A stretch of DNA of 56,138 bases from Gordonia sp. (in: high G+C Gram-positive bacteria) (GTDB lineage Bacteria > Actinomycetota > Actinomycetes > Mycobacteriales > Mycobacteriaceae). The notes under the pieces are model-generated. The model was not told where the DNA came from. It was given only the letters and a program-made list of their open reading frames with translations, and ran no database searches. Where the stretch lies: contig NZ_JAGQTN010000159.1 in the NCBI RefSeq assembly GCF_020438995.1, positions 1 to 56,138 of the forward strand, given 5' to 3'. Below are positions 17,203-25,843 of this stretch, piece after piece. The stretch's first letter is position 1, and each line of letters begins with the position of its first letter. The position numbers and the translations under genes are program-made.

Positions 17203-18108
17203 CTATCGCCGCCCGGGCGCGACGAGGATGAGCAACGCCAGCCCGAGCAGCGCCATCCCGGACCAGCCGATGAGCCCGAGGTGTTCGTCGAGGATCAGCA
17301 CGGCCAGCACTGTCGCGACGGCGGGTTCGACGAGGGTGACGGTGGTGGCGGTGGTGGCGTCGATCCCGGCCAGTCCACGGCTGAACAGTACGTAACCGAC
17401 GAACATCGGCACCAGTGCGAGGTACGCGAGCACCAGCCAGGCGTCGGCGGGAATGCTGTCGGTGACAATGAGTCCGGCGGTGGCGATCGGTGTGAGCAGC
17501 ACCCCACCGGCACCCAGCACGGCGCCGGCCGCGGCACCACGAGGAATGCGGCGGTTGATGATGCGGCGCAACGCCCACGAATATCCGGCATATGTGGCAC
17601 CGGCGACCAAACCCAATGCGACACCCGCAGGCACCGATGACGCCGCTGCTCCGTCACCGTCCGTCATGCACAGCGCGGCGCTGCCCACGACACCGACTGC
17701 GCACGCGATCATCCACCGCACGGTCAGTGCCCGCTCGTCGAGTACGCGTTCAATGATCGCCGAGGCCATCGGCGCCGATGCCAACGACACCACCGTTCCC
17801 AGTGCAACGCCACCCACCCGCATCGACGTATAGAACGCCAACGGATAGATCGCGACACACACCGCCCCGAATGCGATGACACCGACGCTGCGCGTCAACG
17901 TATCTCGGTGCCAGAGCAAGACCCTGGCATTGACGATCGCCTGCAGCAGTCCGCCCCCGCCCATGGCGACCGCCCCGATCACCAGCGGACTCACCGTCGG
18001 CGCATACGCCGCAGCCAACCCCGTGCTCCCCCACAAGACAGCCGCCGCAAACACCGACAACGTCGCCGATTCGTGCAGCTTCACCAGTCGCACGCTACCG
18101 CGCCGCAT
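17203..18108 (-). CDS. EamA/DMT-family transporter
   Basis: A 301-residue integral membrane protein with ten hydrophobic segments arranged as two EamA repeats (AAAVLWGSTGLAAAYAP in the first, GATYAGYSWALRRI in the second, ending with LVEPAVATVLAVLILDEHLG). These proteins export small metabolites or amino acids; the substrate cannot be read from sequence. The first in-frame ATG is at 18108, and a GTG a few codons later (start VRLVKLHES) is also possible. It is not obviously linked to its neighbours. Confidence 0.88.
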   Translation of the reverse strand: MRRGSVRLVKLHESATLSVFAAAVLWGSTGLAAAYAPTVSPLVIGAVAMGGGGLLQAIVNARVLLWHRDTLTRSVGVIAFGAVCVAIYPLAFYTSMRVGGVALGTVVSLASAPMASAIIERVLDERALTVRWMIACAVGVVGSAALCMTDGDGAAASSVPAGVALGLVAGATYAGYSWALRRIINRRIPRGAAAGAVLGAGGVLLTPIATAGLIVTDSIPADAWLVLAYLALVPMFVGYVLFSRGLAGIDATTATTVTLVEPAVATVLAVLILDEHLGLIGWSGMALLGLALLILVAPGRR

Positions 18109-18192
18109 TGTCCTGACGACTCGATTGCAACCGCGCTTTCACGGGAGGGAATATCCGGAGAATGTCGTCTCACGGTCGAGGTGCGGGGGAGC

Positions 18193-19287
18193 TCACGTCA
18201 GAGCGTTGAGGATGTCGGTGAGGGTGGGGCCGGGAGTGATGGTGATGGACAGCTTTTGTTCGGTGGACTCGGTCCGGGAGATGCGGGTGATCCGGTCGCG
18301 GTACCAGTGATAGATGTTCGGGGAGACGCCGTCGGTGGTGTTCTCGTGGTGCTGGGCGGTGATCGAGGCGAGTTCGTTGATCGCCGCGACCGCCGAGGGG
18401 TTGGAGATGCGGTGCATGAAGATCCGGTGCCGGTCGGGGATGCCGAAGATCACCCCGTGGTGGGCTGATTTTCCGCAGTAGACGTGCGCGATCAGCGAGC
18501 GCATCGTCAGGATTCTCGACGCGACGAACACCGACGCTCCGCCGAGCGCCTTGAGCGACTTGTCGGTGGAGGTGGCGATCCGGTCGAGGGGTTCGGCGTC
18601 GGTGTTCTTGGTGCCGATGGCGAACAGCCGATCGGCGCCTCCCGCGGCCACCTGCGCGGCGTCGAGGTACATCACGTCGTCGTGATCGTCGGGTGTGGCG
18701 GTGAGCGAGATGACCCGGAACGGATTGGTGGGGATGGCGTGCGCGGCCGGGAACCGGTCGGTGCGGGGTTCGTCGACGAGTACCGCCTTCGCCGACGAAC
18801 CGGGCTTGGTCAACGGTGCGAACCGGGTGGTCGGTGCGTCGTCCGCCATGGTGCCGGGTGGCCGGAAACCTATCCGCGTGGCGCGGCCGGGGTACGACGC
18901 CCGATGACGTTCGACGCACAGCACGACGCACAGATCGTCGGTGAGGGGCCGCGCGTACGACAGGTCGGTGGTCGATGCGGTGATGCTCGCGGTAGGCAGC
19001 ACACGCGCCCTGACCTGGGTTTCGAGCTCGGCTGCGGTCATCTCGTCGACGCGGGGCTCGGACCGGACGGCCAGGAGCGCGTCGAGGTGACCGCTGATCG
19101 CCTGTGCCCAGTTGCCGCGTGACGTCGAGGCGCACAGCCGGACGATCTCCTCGAACCGGTACACCGTGCCGTCGGCGCAACACAGATCCGACGCGTCGTC
19201 GGCGACGGCCTCGATCCCGTGGTCGGCGAGAAAACGCAGCGAGTGGCCGCGGATCCAGTCGAGGTCGTCCGAGTGCAGGGGCACCAC
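18193..19287 (-). CDS. Conserved-looking 364-residue protein of unknown function
   Basis: Codon use is normal for this genome and the frame is far more protein-like than the overlapping Arg-rich frames. It starts with GTG 19287 or 19284 (VVPLHSDDLDWIRGHSLRFL). No membrane helix, signal peptide or known catalytic motif was recognised. Noticeable segments are DLCCADGTVYRFEE, ATRIGFRPPGTMADD and VYCGKSAHHGVIFGIPDRHR. It is upstream of and divergent from the lpd gene, about 135 bases away. No function is assigned. Confidence 0.65.
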   Translation of the reverse strand: MVPLHSDDLDWIRGHSLRFLADHGIEAVADDASDLCCADGTVYRFEEIVRLCASTSRGNWAQAISGHLDALLAVRSEPRVDEMTAAELETQVRARVLPTASITASTTDLSYARPLTDDLCVVLCVERHRASYPGRATRIGFRPPGTMADDAPTTRFAPLTKPGSSAKAVLVDEPRTDRFPAAHAIPTNPFRVISLTATPDDHDDVMYLDAAQVAAGGADRLFAIGTKNTDAEPLDRIATSTDKSLKALGGASVFVASRILTMRSLIAHVYCGKSAHHGVIFGIPDRHRIFMHRISNPSAVAAINELASITAQHHENTTDGVSPNIYHWYRDRITRISRTESTEQKLSITITPGPTLTDILNALT

Positions 19288-19422
19288 AACAAACTACCTG
19301 CACTCGCCTGCCGATGCCCCGCCCGCCCGCCGATGTCACAACTTCGCCGGGTGCGGAAAGAAGCTACTACCGAGTACGCGGGACTCCTGCGCCACCGAAG
19401 GCGACGGACGTAGGGTAGGGGC

Positions 19423-20808
19423 GTGTCTGAACACTTCCAAACAGTTGTCCTGGGTGCTGGTCCAGGTGGGTACGTGGCTGCGATCCGGTCGGCTCAGCTG
19501 GGCATGAAAACTGCCGTCATCGAAGAAAAGTACTGGGGGGGTGTGTGCCTGAACGTCGGGTGCATTCCTTCCAAGGCGCTGCTGCGTAACGCCGAACTCG
19601 CGCACGTCTTCAACCACGAGGCCAAGACGTTCGGCATATCCGGTACCGCCACCTTCGACTTCGGCGCCGCTTTCGACCGCAGCCGCAAGGTCTCGGACGG
19701 CATCGTCAAGGGTGTCCACTTCTTGATGAAGAAGAACAAGATCACCGAGATCGACGGGTACGGGGTGTTCACCGACGCCAAGACCATCACCGTCGGCGAC
19801 CGGGTGATCACGTTCGACAACGTCATCATCGACACGGGCTCCACCGTCCGGCTGCTGCCGGGCGTGGAACTGTCCGACAACGTGGTCACCTACGAGACCC
19901 AGATCCTCACCCGTGAGCTGCCCGGCTCGATCGTGATCGTCGGCGCCGGCGCCATCGGTATGGAGTTCGGGTATGTCCTGGCCAACTACGGCGTGGACGT
20001 CACCATCATCGAGTTCATGGACCGGGTGCTGCCCAACGAGGACGTGGACGTCTCCAAGGTCATCGCCAAGGAGTACAAGAAGCTCGGTGTGAAGGTCCTC
20101 ACCTCCACCGGTGTGCAGACGGTCACCGACAACGGCGATTCGGTCACCGTCACCTATAAGGACAAGGCGGGCAACGACGGTTCGCTCACCGTCGACAAGG
20201 TGCTCATGTCGGTCGGTTTCGCGCCCCGCGTCGACGGTTTCGGCCTGGAGCGCACGGGTGTGCAGCTCACCGAACGCGGCGCCATCGCGATCGACGACTA
20301 CATGCGCACCAATGTCGACGGCATCTACGCGATCGGTGACGTGACCGCCAAGCTGCAGCTCGCGCACGTCGCGGAGGCACAGGGAGTGGTGGCCGCCGAG
20401 ACGATGGCCGGCGCGGAGACGATGACCCTCGGTGACTACCGGTTCATGCCGCGTGCCACGTTCTGCCAGCCGCAGGTCGCCTCGTTCGGTTTGACCGAGG
20501 CGCAGGCCAAGGACGCCGGTTACAACGTCAAGGCCACCCAGTTCCCGTTCTCGGCCAACGGCAAGGCGCAGGGCCTGGCGGCCACCGCCGGCTTCGTCAA
20601 GCTGGTGACCAATGCCGACACCGACGAGCTGTTGGGCGGACATCTGGTGGGCGACAACGTCTCCGAGATGCTGCCTGAGCTGACCCTGGCCCACAAGTGG
20701 GACCTGACCGCCAAGGAACTGGCCCGCAACGTCCACACGCACCCCACCCTTTCTGAGGCTCTCCAGGAGACCTTCCACGGGGCTATCGGGCACATGATCA
20801 ATCTGTGA
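19423..20808 (+). CDS. lpd: Dihydrolipoyl dehydrogenase
   Basis: A 461-residue flavoprotein that reoxidises dihydrolipoyl groups with NAD+, the E3 component of pyruvate and 2-oxoglutarate dehydrogenase complexes; in mycobacteria it also serves the peroxidase/peroxynitrite reductase system. Visible are the FAD motif [17 protein letters not shown], the redox-active disulfide Cys42/Cys47 in [13 protein letters not shown], the NAD motif [18 protein letters not shown], the second FAD motif [16 protein letters not shown], and the catalytic His-Glu near the end ([10 protein letters not shown]). Start GTG 19423 with GGGGC before it. In M. tuberculosis the orthologue lies upstream of ramB and icl, which in this window are 15 kb away. 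A strong terminator follows. Confidence 0.96.
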   Translation: MSEHFQTVVLGAGPGGYVAAIRSAQLGMKTAVIEEKYWGGVCLNVGCIPSKALLRNAELAHVFNHEAKTFGISGTATFDFGAAFDRSRKVSDGIVKGVHFLMKKNKITEIDGYGVFTDAKTITVGDRVITFDNVIIDTGSTVRLLPGVELSDNVVTYETQILTRELPGSIVIVGAGAIGMEFGYVLANYGVDVTIIEFMDRVLPNEDVDVSKVIAKEYKKLGVKVLTSTGVQTVTDNGDSVTVTYKDKAGNDGSLTVDKVLMSVGFAPRVDGFGLERTGVQLTERGAIAIDDYMRTNVDGIYAIGDVTAKLQLAHVAEAQGVVAAETMAGAETMTLGDYRFMPRATFCQPQVASFGLTEAQAKDAGYNVKATQFPFSANGKAQGLAATAGFVKLVTNADTDELLGGHLVGDNVSEMLPELTLAHKWDLTAKELARNVHTHPTLSEALQETFHGAIGHMINL

Positions 20809-20816
20809 TCGGGTAC

Positions 20817-20882
20817 AAAAACCGCCCTCCACAACGCGGCGGATGCAGATACGCATCGCCGCAGTCGTGGAGGGCGGTTTTT
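20817..20882. terminator. Nested bidirectional-looking terminator after lpd
   Basis: An outer stem of 16 bp (AAAAACCGCCCTCCAC at 20817-20832 pairing with 20867-20882) flanks an inner hairpin, about GCGGCGGATGC with GCATCGCCGC. The A-tract and T-tract at the two ends make it usable from both directions. Confidence 0.88.
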
Positions 20883-20896
20883 GTTCGGGGGTTCGG

Positions 20897-21775
20897 GTGA
20901 ATGAGGTGAGCAGGGTCTGGGTGCCTCCGTGGGTGTTGGATATTCGGGGAACAGTCGAGTGTCTGCACCGGGGGTCGGGGGATCCCGCGATGCGGTATGC
21001 GCCCGACGGGTCGGTCTGGCGGGCGTCCCACACCCCAGATGGTCCGGGAACCCTCCGGTTACTGGCCGTACCGGAGGGTGTGCGGGGAACGGGCTGGGGT
21101 CCGGGCGGGCCCTGGCTGGTCGAGCACTTTCCGGAACTTATCGGAGCACTGGATGATCCGGAAGAACTGCGTACCGACGATCCGGTGGTGAACGGACTTG
21201 TCCACCGGGCCCGGGGTTTCCGGATCTGCCGGACCGGCCGGGTGTGGGAGGCGCTGGTACCGGCGATCCTCGAACAGAAGGTGGTGGGTACCGAGGCGTT
21301 CCGCGCCTGGCGATATCTGTTGCGGCGCTTCGGTGAACCCGCCCCCGGACCGGTCGCCGCATCGATGCGGGTGCCGCCGCCACCGCAGGTGTGGGCGCAG
21401 ATCCCGTCGTGGGAGTGGCATCGCAGCGGTATCGAACCGGTACGGATGCGCACGATCCGCGGGGCAACATCGATGGATGTGGAACGCCACCCCGACAAAC
21501 TGACGGTGCTGCGCGGTGTGGGGCCGTGGACGGCGGCCGAAACCCGGATGCGGGCCGTCGGCGACCCGGATGCGGTGCCGGTGGGCGACTTCCACATCCC
21601 GAGAGTCGTGGGGCAGACGCTAGCCGGCAGCCCCGTCGACGACGCCGGGATGCTCGAACTCCTCGAACCCTTTGCCGGACAACGGGGCCGGGTGGTCCGG
21701 CTGTGCGTCCGGTACGGCGAGTGGCCGCAACGCAAGGGCCCCCGAATGTCGGTGCGCGACTACCGCTCTCTGTAG
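20897..21775 (+). CDS. DNA-3-methyladenine glycosylase-like HhH-GPD protein
   Basis: About 292 residues. It follows the AlkA-type layout: an N-terminal domain, then the helical core with LVPAILEQKVVGTEAFRAWRYLLRRFG, the hairpin-helix-hairpin LRGVGPWTAAETRMRAVGD and the catalytic Asp region DAVPVGDFHIPRVVG. Such enzymes remove alkylated purines from DNA; the hairpin LxGVGPWTA is diagnostic for the superfamily. The longer frame would start inside the terminator at 20843, so GTG 20897 (VNEVSRVWVPPWVLD) after GGGGTTCGG is preferred; GTG 20906 is possible. It converges on the ABC exporter gene. Confidence 0.88.
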   Translation: MNEVSRVWVPPWVLDIRGTVECLHRGSGDPAMRYAPDGSVWRASHTPDGPGTLRLLAVPEGVRGTGWGPGGPWLVEHFPELIGALDDPEELRTDDPVVNGLVHRARGFRICRTGRVWEALVPAILEQKVVGTEAFRAWRYLLRRFGEPAPGPVAASMRVPPPPQVWAQIPSWEWHRSGIEPVRMRTIRGATSMDVERHPDKLTVLRGVGPWTAAETRMRAVGDPDAVPVGDFHIPRVVGQTLAGSPVDDAGMLELLEPFAGQRGRVVRLCVRYGEWPQRKGPRMSVRDYRSL

Positions 21776-21782
21776 AACCGCC

Positions 21783-23666
21783 TCATGCACGCGCGAACTG
21801 GGTCCGGTACAGCTGCGCGTAGCGACCGTCACGTTCGAGCAGGGCCGGATGATCACCGCGTTCAACGACGCGTCCGTCCTCGATGACGACGATCTCGTCG
21901 GCGGCCCGGATCGTGGAGAGCCGATGCGCGATGACCAGCGACGTCCGCCCCGCGAGTGCCTCGGCGAGGGCGTCGGCGACCTCGGCCTCCGATGTCGAAT
22001 CCAGATGTGCGGTGGCCTCGTCGAGGATCACGACGGCAGGTTTGGCCAGCAGCAGCCGGGCGATCGTCAGGCGTTGCCGCTCACCACCGGAGAGCCGGTA
22101 TCCACGTTCTCCGACAATGGTTTCCAGACCGTCAGGTAGCATCCGCACCAGTTCGTCCAGCCGGGCCCGGCGCAGCGCGGCCCACAGTTCATCGTCGGGG
22201 ATGTCGGGCCGGGCCAGCGTCAGATTTGCGCGGACGGTGTCGTGGAACAGGTGACCGTCCTGTGTCACCATGCCGACGGTGCGGTGCACCGAGGCGCCGG
22301 TGAGGTCGCGGACGTCGACACCGTTGAGGGTGACCGCCCCGGAGTCGACGTCATAGAGCCGCGTCGCCAGCGATGCGATGGTGGATTTGCCGGCGCCGGA
22401 ACTGCCGACGAGCGCAACCATTTTCCCGGCCGGAATGTCGAGGTCGACGTGGTGCAGGATCGTGGTTCCGCCCCGGCTATCCAGTTGCGCAACCTCTTCC
22501 AGAGAGGCGAGCGAAACCTTGTCTGCGGCCGGATAGGTGAAGGACACGTCGTTGAACCGCACCGAGACGCCGTCGCCGACCCCGGGGACGTCCACGGCAT
22601 CCGGTCTATCCTGGATCAGCGGTTCGAGGTCGAGGACCTCGAAGACCCGCTCGAAACTCACCAGCGCACTCATGATCTCGACGCGGGCGTTGGCCAGCGC
22701 GGTCAGCGGTGCGTACATCCGGGTCAGCAGCAACGCCAGCGACACCACCGCGCCGGCCGAAAGGTGGTGGTGCACAGCCAACCAGCCGCCCAGGCCGTAC
22801 ACCAGCGCCAGCGCCAGCGCCGACACCAGCATCAGTGCGCTGAAGAAGTAGGTTTGCAGCATGGCCTGACGAATTCCGATGTCGCGCACCGCATCCGCGC
22901 GGTCCGCGAACTCTGCGGATTCGCGGTCGGGACGGCCGAACAGCTTCACCAGGGTGGCGCCGGGTGCGGAGAACCGTTCGGTCATCTGCGTCGACATCCG
23001 TGCGTTGTACTCGGCACTCTCCCGTGCCAGGCCGGCCATGCGCCGGCCCATCCGTCGGGCGGGCAGCACGAACACCGGCAGCAGGATCAGCGTCAGCAGG
23101 GTGATCTGCCAACTGATCGCCAGCATCACCCCGAGTGTCAGGACGAGGGTCACGAAGTTGGAAACCACCCCCGAAAGGGTGTCGCTGAACGCTCGTTGCG
23201 CCCCGATCACGTCGTTGTTCAGGCGGCTGACCAGGGCACCGGTGCGGGTGCGGGTGAAGAACGCGACCGGCATACGTTGTACGTGATCGAAGACGGCGCG
23301 ACGTAGATCCAGGATCAGGCCCTCGCCGATGTTCGCCGACAACCAACGCGCCCCGATTCCGGTGACAGCCTCTGCTACGGCGATCAGCGCGATTACCACG
23401 GCCAGTCCGACGATCGCGCCGCCCGCCGACGAATCGGCGTCGGTGATCAGGTCGATGACGCGTCCCGCCAGCAGCGGCGTGACCACGGTAAGGACGGCCA
23501 TCAGCACCGACAGCGCCAGAAACACGACGATCCGCCGCCGGTGGGGGCGGGCGAATCCACCGATACGGCGGGTGGTGGCGCGCCGGTCCGCCCGTCGCGT
23601 CTTGTTGTCGTCGGGGGTGTGGGACGACTTGTACATCACGTCCCACGCCACGGATTCCATGCTCAT
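21783..23666 (-). CDS. ABC exporter, fused membrane and ATPase domains
   Basis: A 627-residue half-transporter. Residues about 45-330 form a six-helix exporter domain, and residues about 360-620 the ATPase with Walker A GSSGAGKST, signature LSGGERQR, Walker B VVILDEATAHLD and H-loop IAHRLST. These efflux pumps act as homodimers or heterodimers; no second half gene is adjacent, so a homodimer is inferred. Start ATG 23666 has GAGG eight bases upstream. The promoter contains a SoxR box and is divergent from soxR, so the gene is very likely induced by redox-active compounds, as are ABC-pump genes under SoxR in Streptomyces. Confidence 0.95.
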   Translation of the reverse strand: MSMESVAWDVMYKSSHTPDDNKTRRADRRATTRRIGGFARPHRRRIVVFLALSVLMAVLTVVTPLLAGRVIDLITDADSSAGGAIVGLAVVIALIAVAEAVTGIGARWLSANIGEGLILDLRRAVFDHVQRMPVAFFTRTRTGALVSRLNNDVIGAQRAFSDTLSGVVSNFVTLVLTLGVMLAISWQITLLTLILLPVFVLPARRMGRRMAGLARESAEYNARMSTQMTERFSAPGATLVKLFGRPDRESAEFADRADAVRDIGIRQAMLQTYFFSALMLVSALALALVYGLGGWLAVHHHLSAGAVVSLALLLTRMYAPLTALANARVEIMSALVSFERVFEVLDLEPLIQDRPDAVDVPGVGDGVSVRFNDVSFTYPAADKVSLASLEEVAQLDSRGGTTILHHVDLDIPAGKMVALVGSSGAGKSTIASLATRLYDVDSGAVTLNGVDVRDLTGASVHRTVGMVTQDGHLFHDTVRANLTLARPDIPDDELWAALRRARLDELVRMLPDGLETIVGERGYRLSGGERQRLTIARLLLAKPAVVILDEATAHLDSTSEAEVADALAEALAGRTSLVIAHRLSTIRAADEIVVIEDGRVVERGDHPALLERDGRYAQLYRTQFARA

Positions 23667-23705
23667 CGGCCGACCTCGATTCTGCTCATGCCGTAGAGTT
23701 CACTT

Positions 23706-23723
23706 CATCAAGTGCACTTGATG
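23706..23723 (-). promoter_or_regulatory. SoxR operator in the exporter promoter
   Basis: A perfect 18-bp palindrome, CATCAAGTGCACTTGATG, very close to the known SoxR box CCTCAAGTTAACTTGAGG. On the minus strand the -35 hexamer TTGACA (23727-23722) overlaps its edge, and a -10-like TGAACT (23702-23697) lies 19 bp away. A long 19-20 bp spacer holding the box is characteristic of SoxR-activated promoters. Confidence 0.88.
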
Positions 23724-23750
23724 TCAAGCGAATTGTCGAAAGAGCGGATC

Positions 23751-24194
23751 GTGCCCGAGGGACTGTGGCTCAAACCGGGACAGGTCGCCCAGCGGGCCGG
23801 GGTGGCGGTGTCAACGCTGCACTACTACGAGGAGTACGGGCTCATCAGCAGTCGACGCACCTCGGGGAACCGGCGGGAGTACCGGCGCGACACCCTACGT
23901 CTCGTCGCGTTCGTGCGGGCGTCGCAGACATTGGGCATTCCGCTGGCCCGGATCAAAGCGGCGCTCGCCGACCTGCCGCACGATCGGCCGCCCACCAAAC
24001 AGGATTGGGCTCGCCTGGCAGAGGACTGGCGCGCCGATCTCGACCAACGCATCGCCGGGCTGATCGCGTTGCGCGACAATCTCGCCGACTGCATCGGCTG
24101 TGGCTGCCTGTCACTGACGACGTGTCCGTACGTCAATCCGGGTGACAGACTGGGCAAGGAAGGGCCCGGGGCACGTAAACTGCTGCCCGACTGA
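23751..24194 (+). CDS. soxR: SoxR, redox-sensing MerR-family activator
   Basis: About 147 residues. It has an N-terminal MerR winged helix (LKPGQVAQRAGVAVSTLHYYEEYGLI), a dimerisation helix, and the [2Fe-2S] cluster motif CIGCGCLSLTTC with the exact C-x2-C-x-C-x5-C spacing of SoxR. Oxidation of the cluster by redox-cycling compounds activates target promoters. GTG 23751 is preferred because the ATG at 23721 and GTG at 23712 both sit within the SoxR box; those longer starts cannot be excluded. The divergent ABC exporter is the evident target. SoxR boxes of this kind can also influence the soxR gene itself. Confidence 0.92.
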   Translation: MPEGLWLKPGQVAQRAGVAVSTLHYYEEYGLISSRRTSGNRREYRRDTLRLVAFVRASQTLGIPLARIKAALADLPHDRPPTKQDWARLAEDWRADLDQRIAGLIALRDNLADCIGCGCLSLTTCPYVNPGDRLGKEGPGARKLLPD

Positions 24195-24626
24195 ATGATT
24201 CGACAACCCGTCGATCTTTCGGGAGATAACTGGTCGGACGATGACGCCCCCGATGGCCGGCGCGCGGCGCCGTCTATGTCGGCACCGCACTTATCGACGA
24301 GAACTCGTCGATACCCCCTGCGTCTGCCGCCCCACCGATGTGTCAGGCGTCACCGCCCGCCCTATCTCCCCGGATTTCTCCCCGACCCGAAATCACGTTG
24401 TGACAACTGATCGTGTGGGTTAGTAAACACTACTGATGCGCGTCTGTCCAGAATCGCCGCTATGCAGAGTTTTGCCGCTCCAAGGTCCGCGATCTTGTCT
24501 TAGGAATACAGAATATCGAAACTGGTGACGGTGGTCACAAATTGACAGGTTGATGATCTTGACCTTGAATTCTGTTGCTGATCAGCAAATCTCGGACATG
24601 GGGTGGTGCTGTATGTGATCGGGGAC
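24195..24626. other. 432-base region without a convincing gene
   Basis: The stretch between soxR and the DUF3558 gene has lower GC in its second half, unlike most of the window. Short frames here have poor codon use and no recognised motif. It holds a perfect inverted repeat (listed separately). No tRNA or insertion-sequence end was seen. It may mark the edge of an inserted block. Confidence 0.6.
24292..24313. repeat. Perfect 10-2-10 inverted repeat
   Basis: TATCGACGAG at 24292-24301, two bases (AA), then CTCGTCGATA at 24304-24313. The 2-base centre is too short for an RNA hairpin loop, so a protein-binding palindrome is more likely than a terminator, although it lies about 100 bases downstream of soxR. 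Confidence 0.75.
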
Positions 24627-25313
24627 TTACGACTCTGGTGGCGGCATTCGGTCGATGACACGTTTCATGAAATCGATCGCCCGTTGGCAGACGGCCTCTC
24701 GGCCGATGGGCTTGAAGAGTTTGCTCGTGCCCACGATCACTGGTGATTTACCGGACTTTACGGTAGCCATGCAGTCAGTTGTATCTCTGGAGTCTACGAG
24801 AACGAGTCGCCCCTTGATGGAGATGTCGTAGGAAACTTCGTACCATCCACGATCCTTCATATCCTGCTCGAAGGTAGGGCGGTTTCCGGTAGCGTGCGAG
24901 AGCAATCCGGCGTCAGGGCCTCCGTGAAAGTACCAGATGCATCCTCTCGCCGTCTGGTGGTTGGCGACCGCTACATCCATAGCGGTGGCGGGGTCGAGTC
25001 CTGCGTCGCCGAGCTCTGCGTCGGTCAGAGCGGTGCAGGGTTCGTAGGTGGTTCCGTCATTATTTGTCGACCAGCGGTCCGGGAACGGAGTCACGAATGG
25101 GAGTGCGACTCCTCGGGCATCGGTTTGACGAATGCTCGATCCGGGTACTCCTACTCTGGAATCAACTGTTGCAGTGGGTGAACCGTCGACCGAACAGCCG
25201 GATGGCATGCACATGACGCCGACAATTGCCAGCGCAAGCGGGCGCGAGCTGTTGCCGCGTCTGATGTCATCGGGACTGTCTATAGGTGGCATTGCCATTG
25301 AGGTTCGGCTCAC
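24627..25313 (-). CDS. DUF3558-family lipoprotein
   Basis: A 228-residue exported protein. Its N-terminus has a hydrophobic stretch ending in a lipobox-like LALAIVGVMCMPSGC, and the mature domain shows DUF3558 features: YEPCTALTDAELGDAGLDPATA, GCIWYFHGG and a Cys pair (DCMATVKSG, VCQRAIDFM). DUF3558 lipoproteins are common in mycolic-acid bacteria and their function is unsettled. Start GTG 25313 overlaps the preceding stop by four bases (GTGA), so it is translationally coupled to the WXG-like gene. An ATG at 25298 is an alternative that would shorten a rather long leader. Confidence 0.83.
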   Translation of the reverse strand: MSRTSMAMPPIDSPDDIRRGNSSRPLALAIVGVMCMPSGCSVDGSPTATVDSRVGVPGSSIRQTDARGVALPFVTPFPDRWSTNNDGTTYEPCTALTDAELGDAGLDPATAMDVAVANHQTARGCIWYFHGGPDAGLLSHATGNRPTFEQDMKDRGWYEVSYDISIKGRLVLVDSRDTTDCMATVKSGKSPVIVGTSKLFKPIGREAVCQRAIDFMKRVIDRMPPPES

Positions 25314-25663
25314 GTTTCTGTGATGATTACAGCCGATTCTTGATCGGTCACGGCGAGGGTCCTGGCTGCGTCGGAGCACGCGGAAGCCAGATTCTTCGCC
25401 GACGCGGCGCGAAGTTGCAGACTCGCGACCCACTCGTTGATGTTGTTGCGAAACATGGCATGCATGTACTGTCCTTCAACACAGTCGCCGAAGTGGTTCA
25501 AGACGAACAACCTCTTCGCGCGATCGGCGATAAGGTCGAGTTCGTCGCCGACGTGCTGTGCCACCAGTCCCCGTTCTTTCCACCAGGCTTCGGTGAACTG
25601 GAACACCTGCTCGGATGTGAACGAGTAGTGCTGCCCGTCCGGTTTATCCTCGTCGCCTGCCAT
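25310..25663 (-). CDS. Small helical protein, WXG100/ESX-like (tentative)
   Basis: A 117-residue, mainly helical protein with no signal peptide. It contains QVFQFTEAWWKERGLVAQHV, a central NHFGDCVEGQYMHAMF segment and a C-terminal SLQLRAASAKNLASACSDAA helix. Length, helical character, lack of a signal and position (next to a DUF3558 lipoprotein and opposite a PPE-like protein) fit a type VII secretion-associated protein. No exact WxG turn is present, so the family is an inference. ATG 25663 has GGGGGA before it. Confidence 0.5.
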   Translation of the reverse strand: MAGDEDKPDGQHYSFTSEQVFQFTEAWWKERGLVAQHVGDELDLIADRAKRLFVLNHFGDCVEGQYMHAMFRNNINEWVASLQLRAASAKNLASACSDAARTLAVTDQESAVIITET

Positions 25664-25843
25664 AGCGTCCCCCTGCGCTCGGTCACCCCCGTACACGACT
25701 GGCGCAGGTAGCGTCGATCGTGAACCATCTTCACCGTACGAAAGGTGTTGATAGTTGACTTAACTCGTAGCAGTGAACACGGTATGGTCGCCGTTGTCCA
25801 GACTGTGGACAGATGTTGTGGACAACTGGTATCGGGGGATGCG

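Noticed and set aside
20843-20896. Extended N-terminus of the glycosylase gene
   Set aside because: It would start within the lpd terminator stem; GTG 20897 gives a normal start.
24195-24423. Small frames after soxR
   Set aside because: They have poor codon bias, no ribosome site and no motif; the region is called gene-free.
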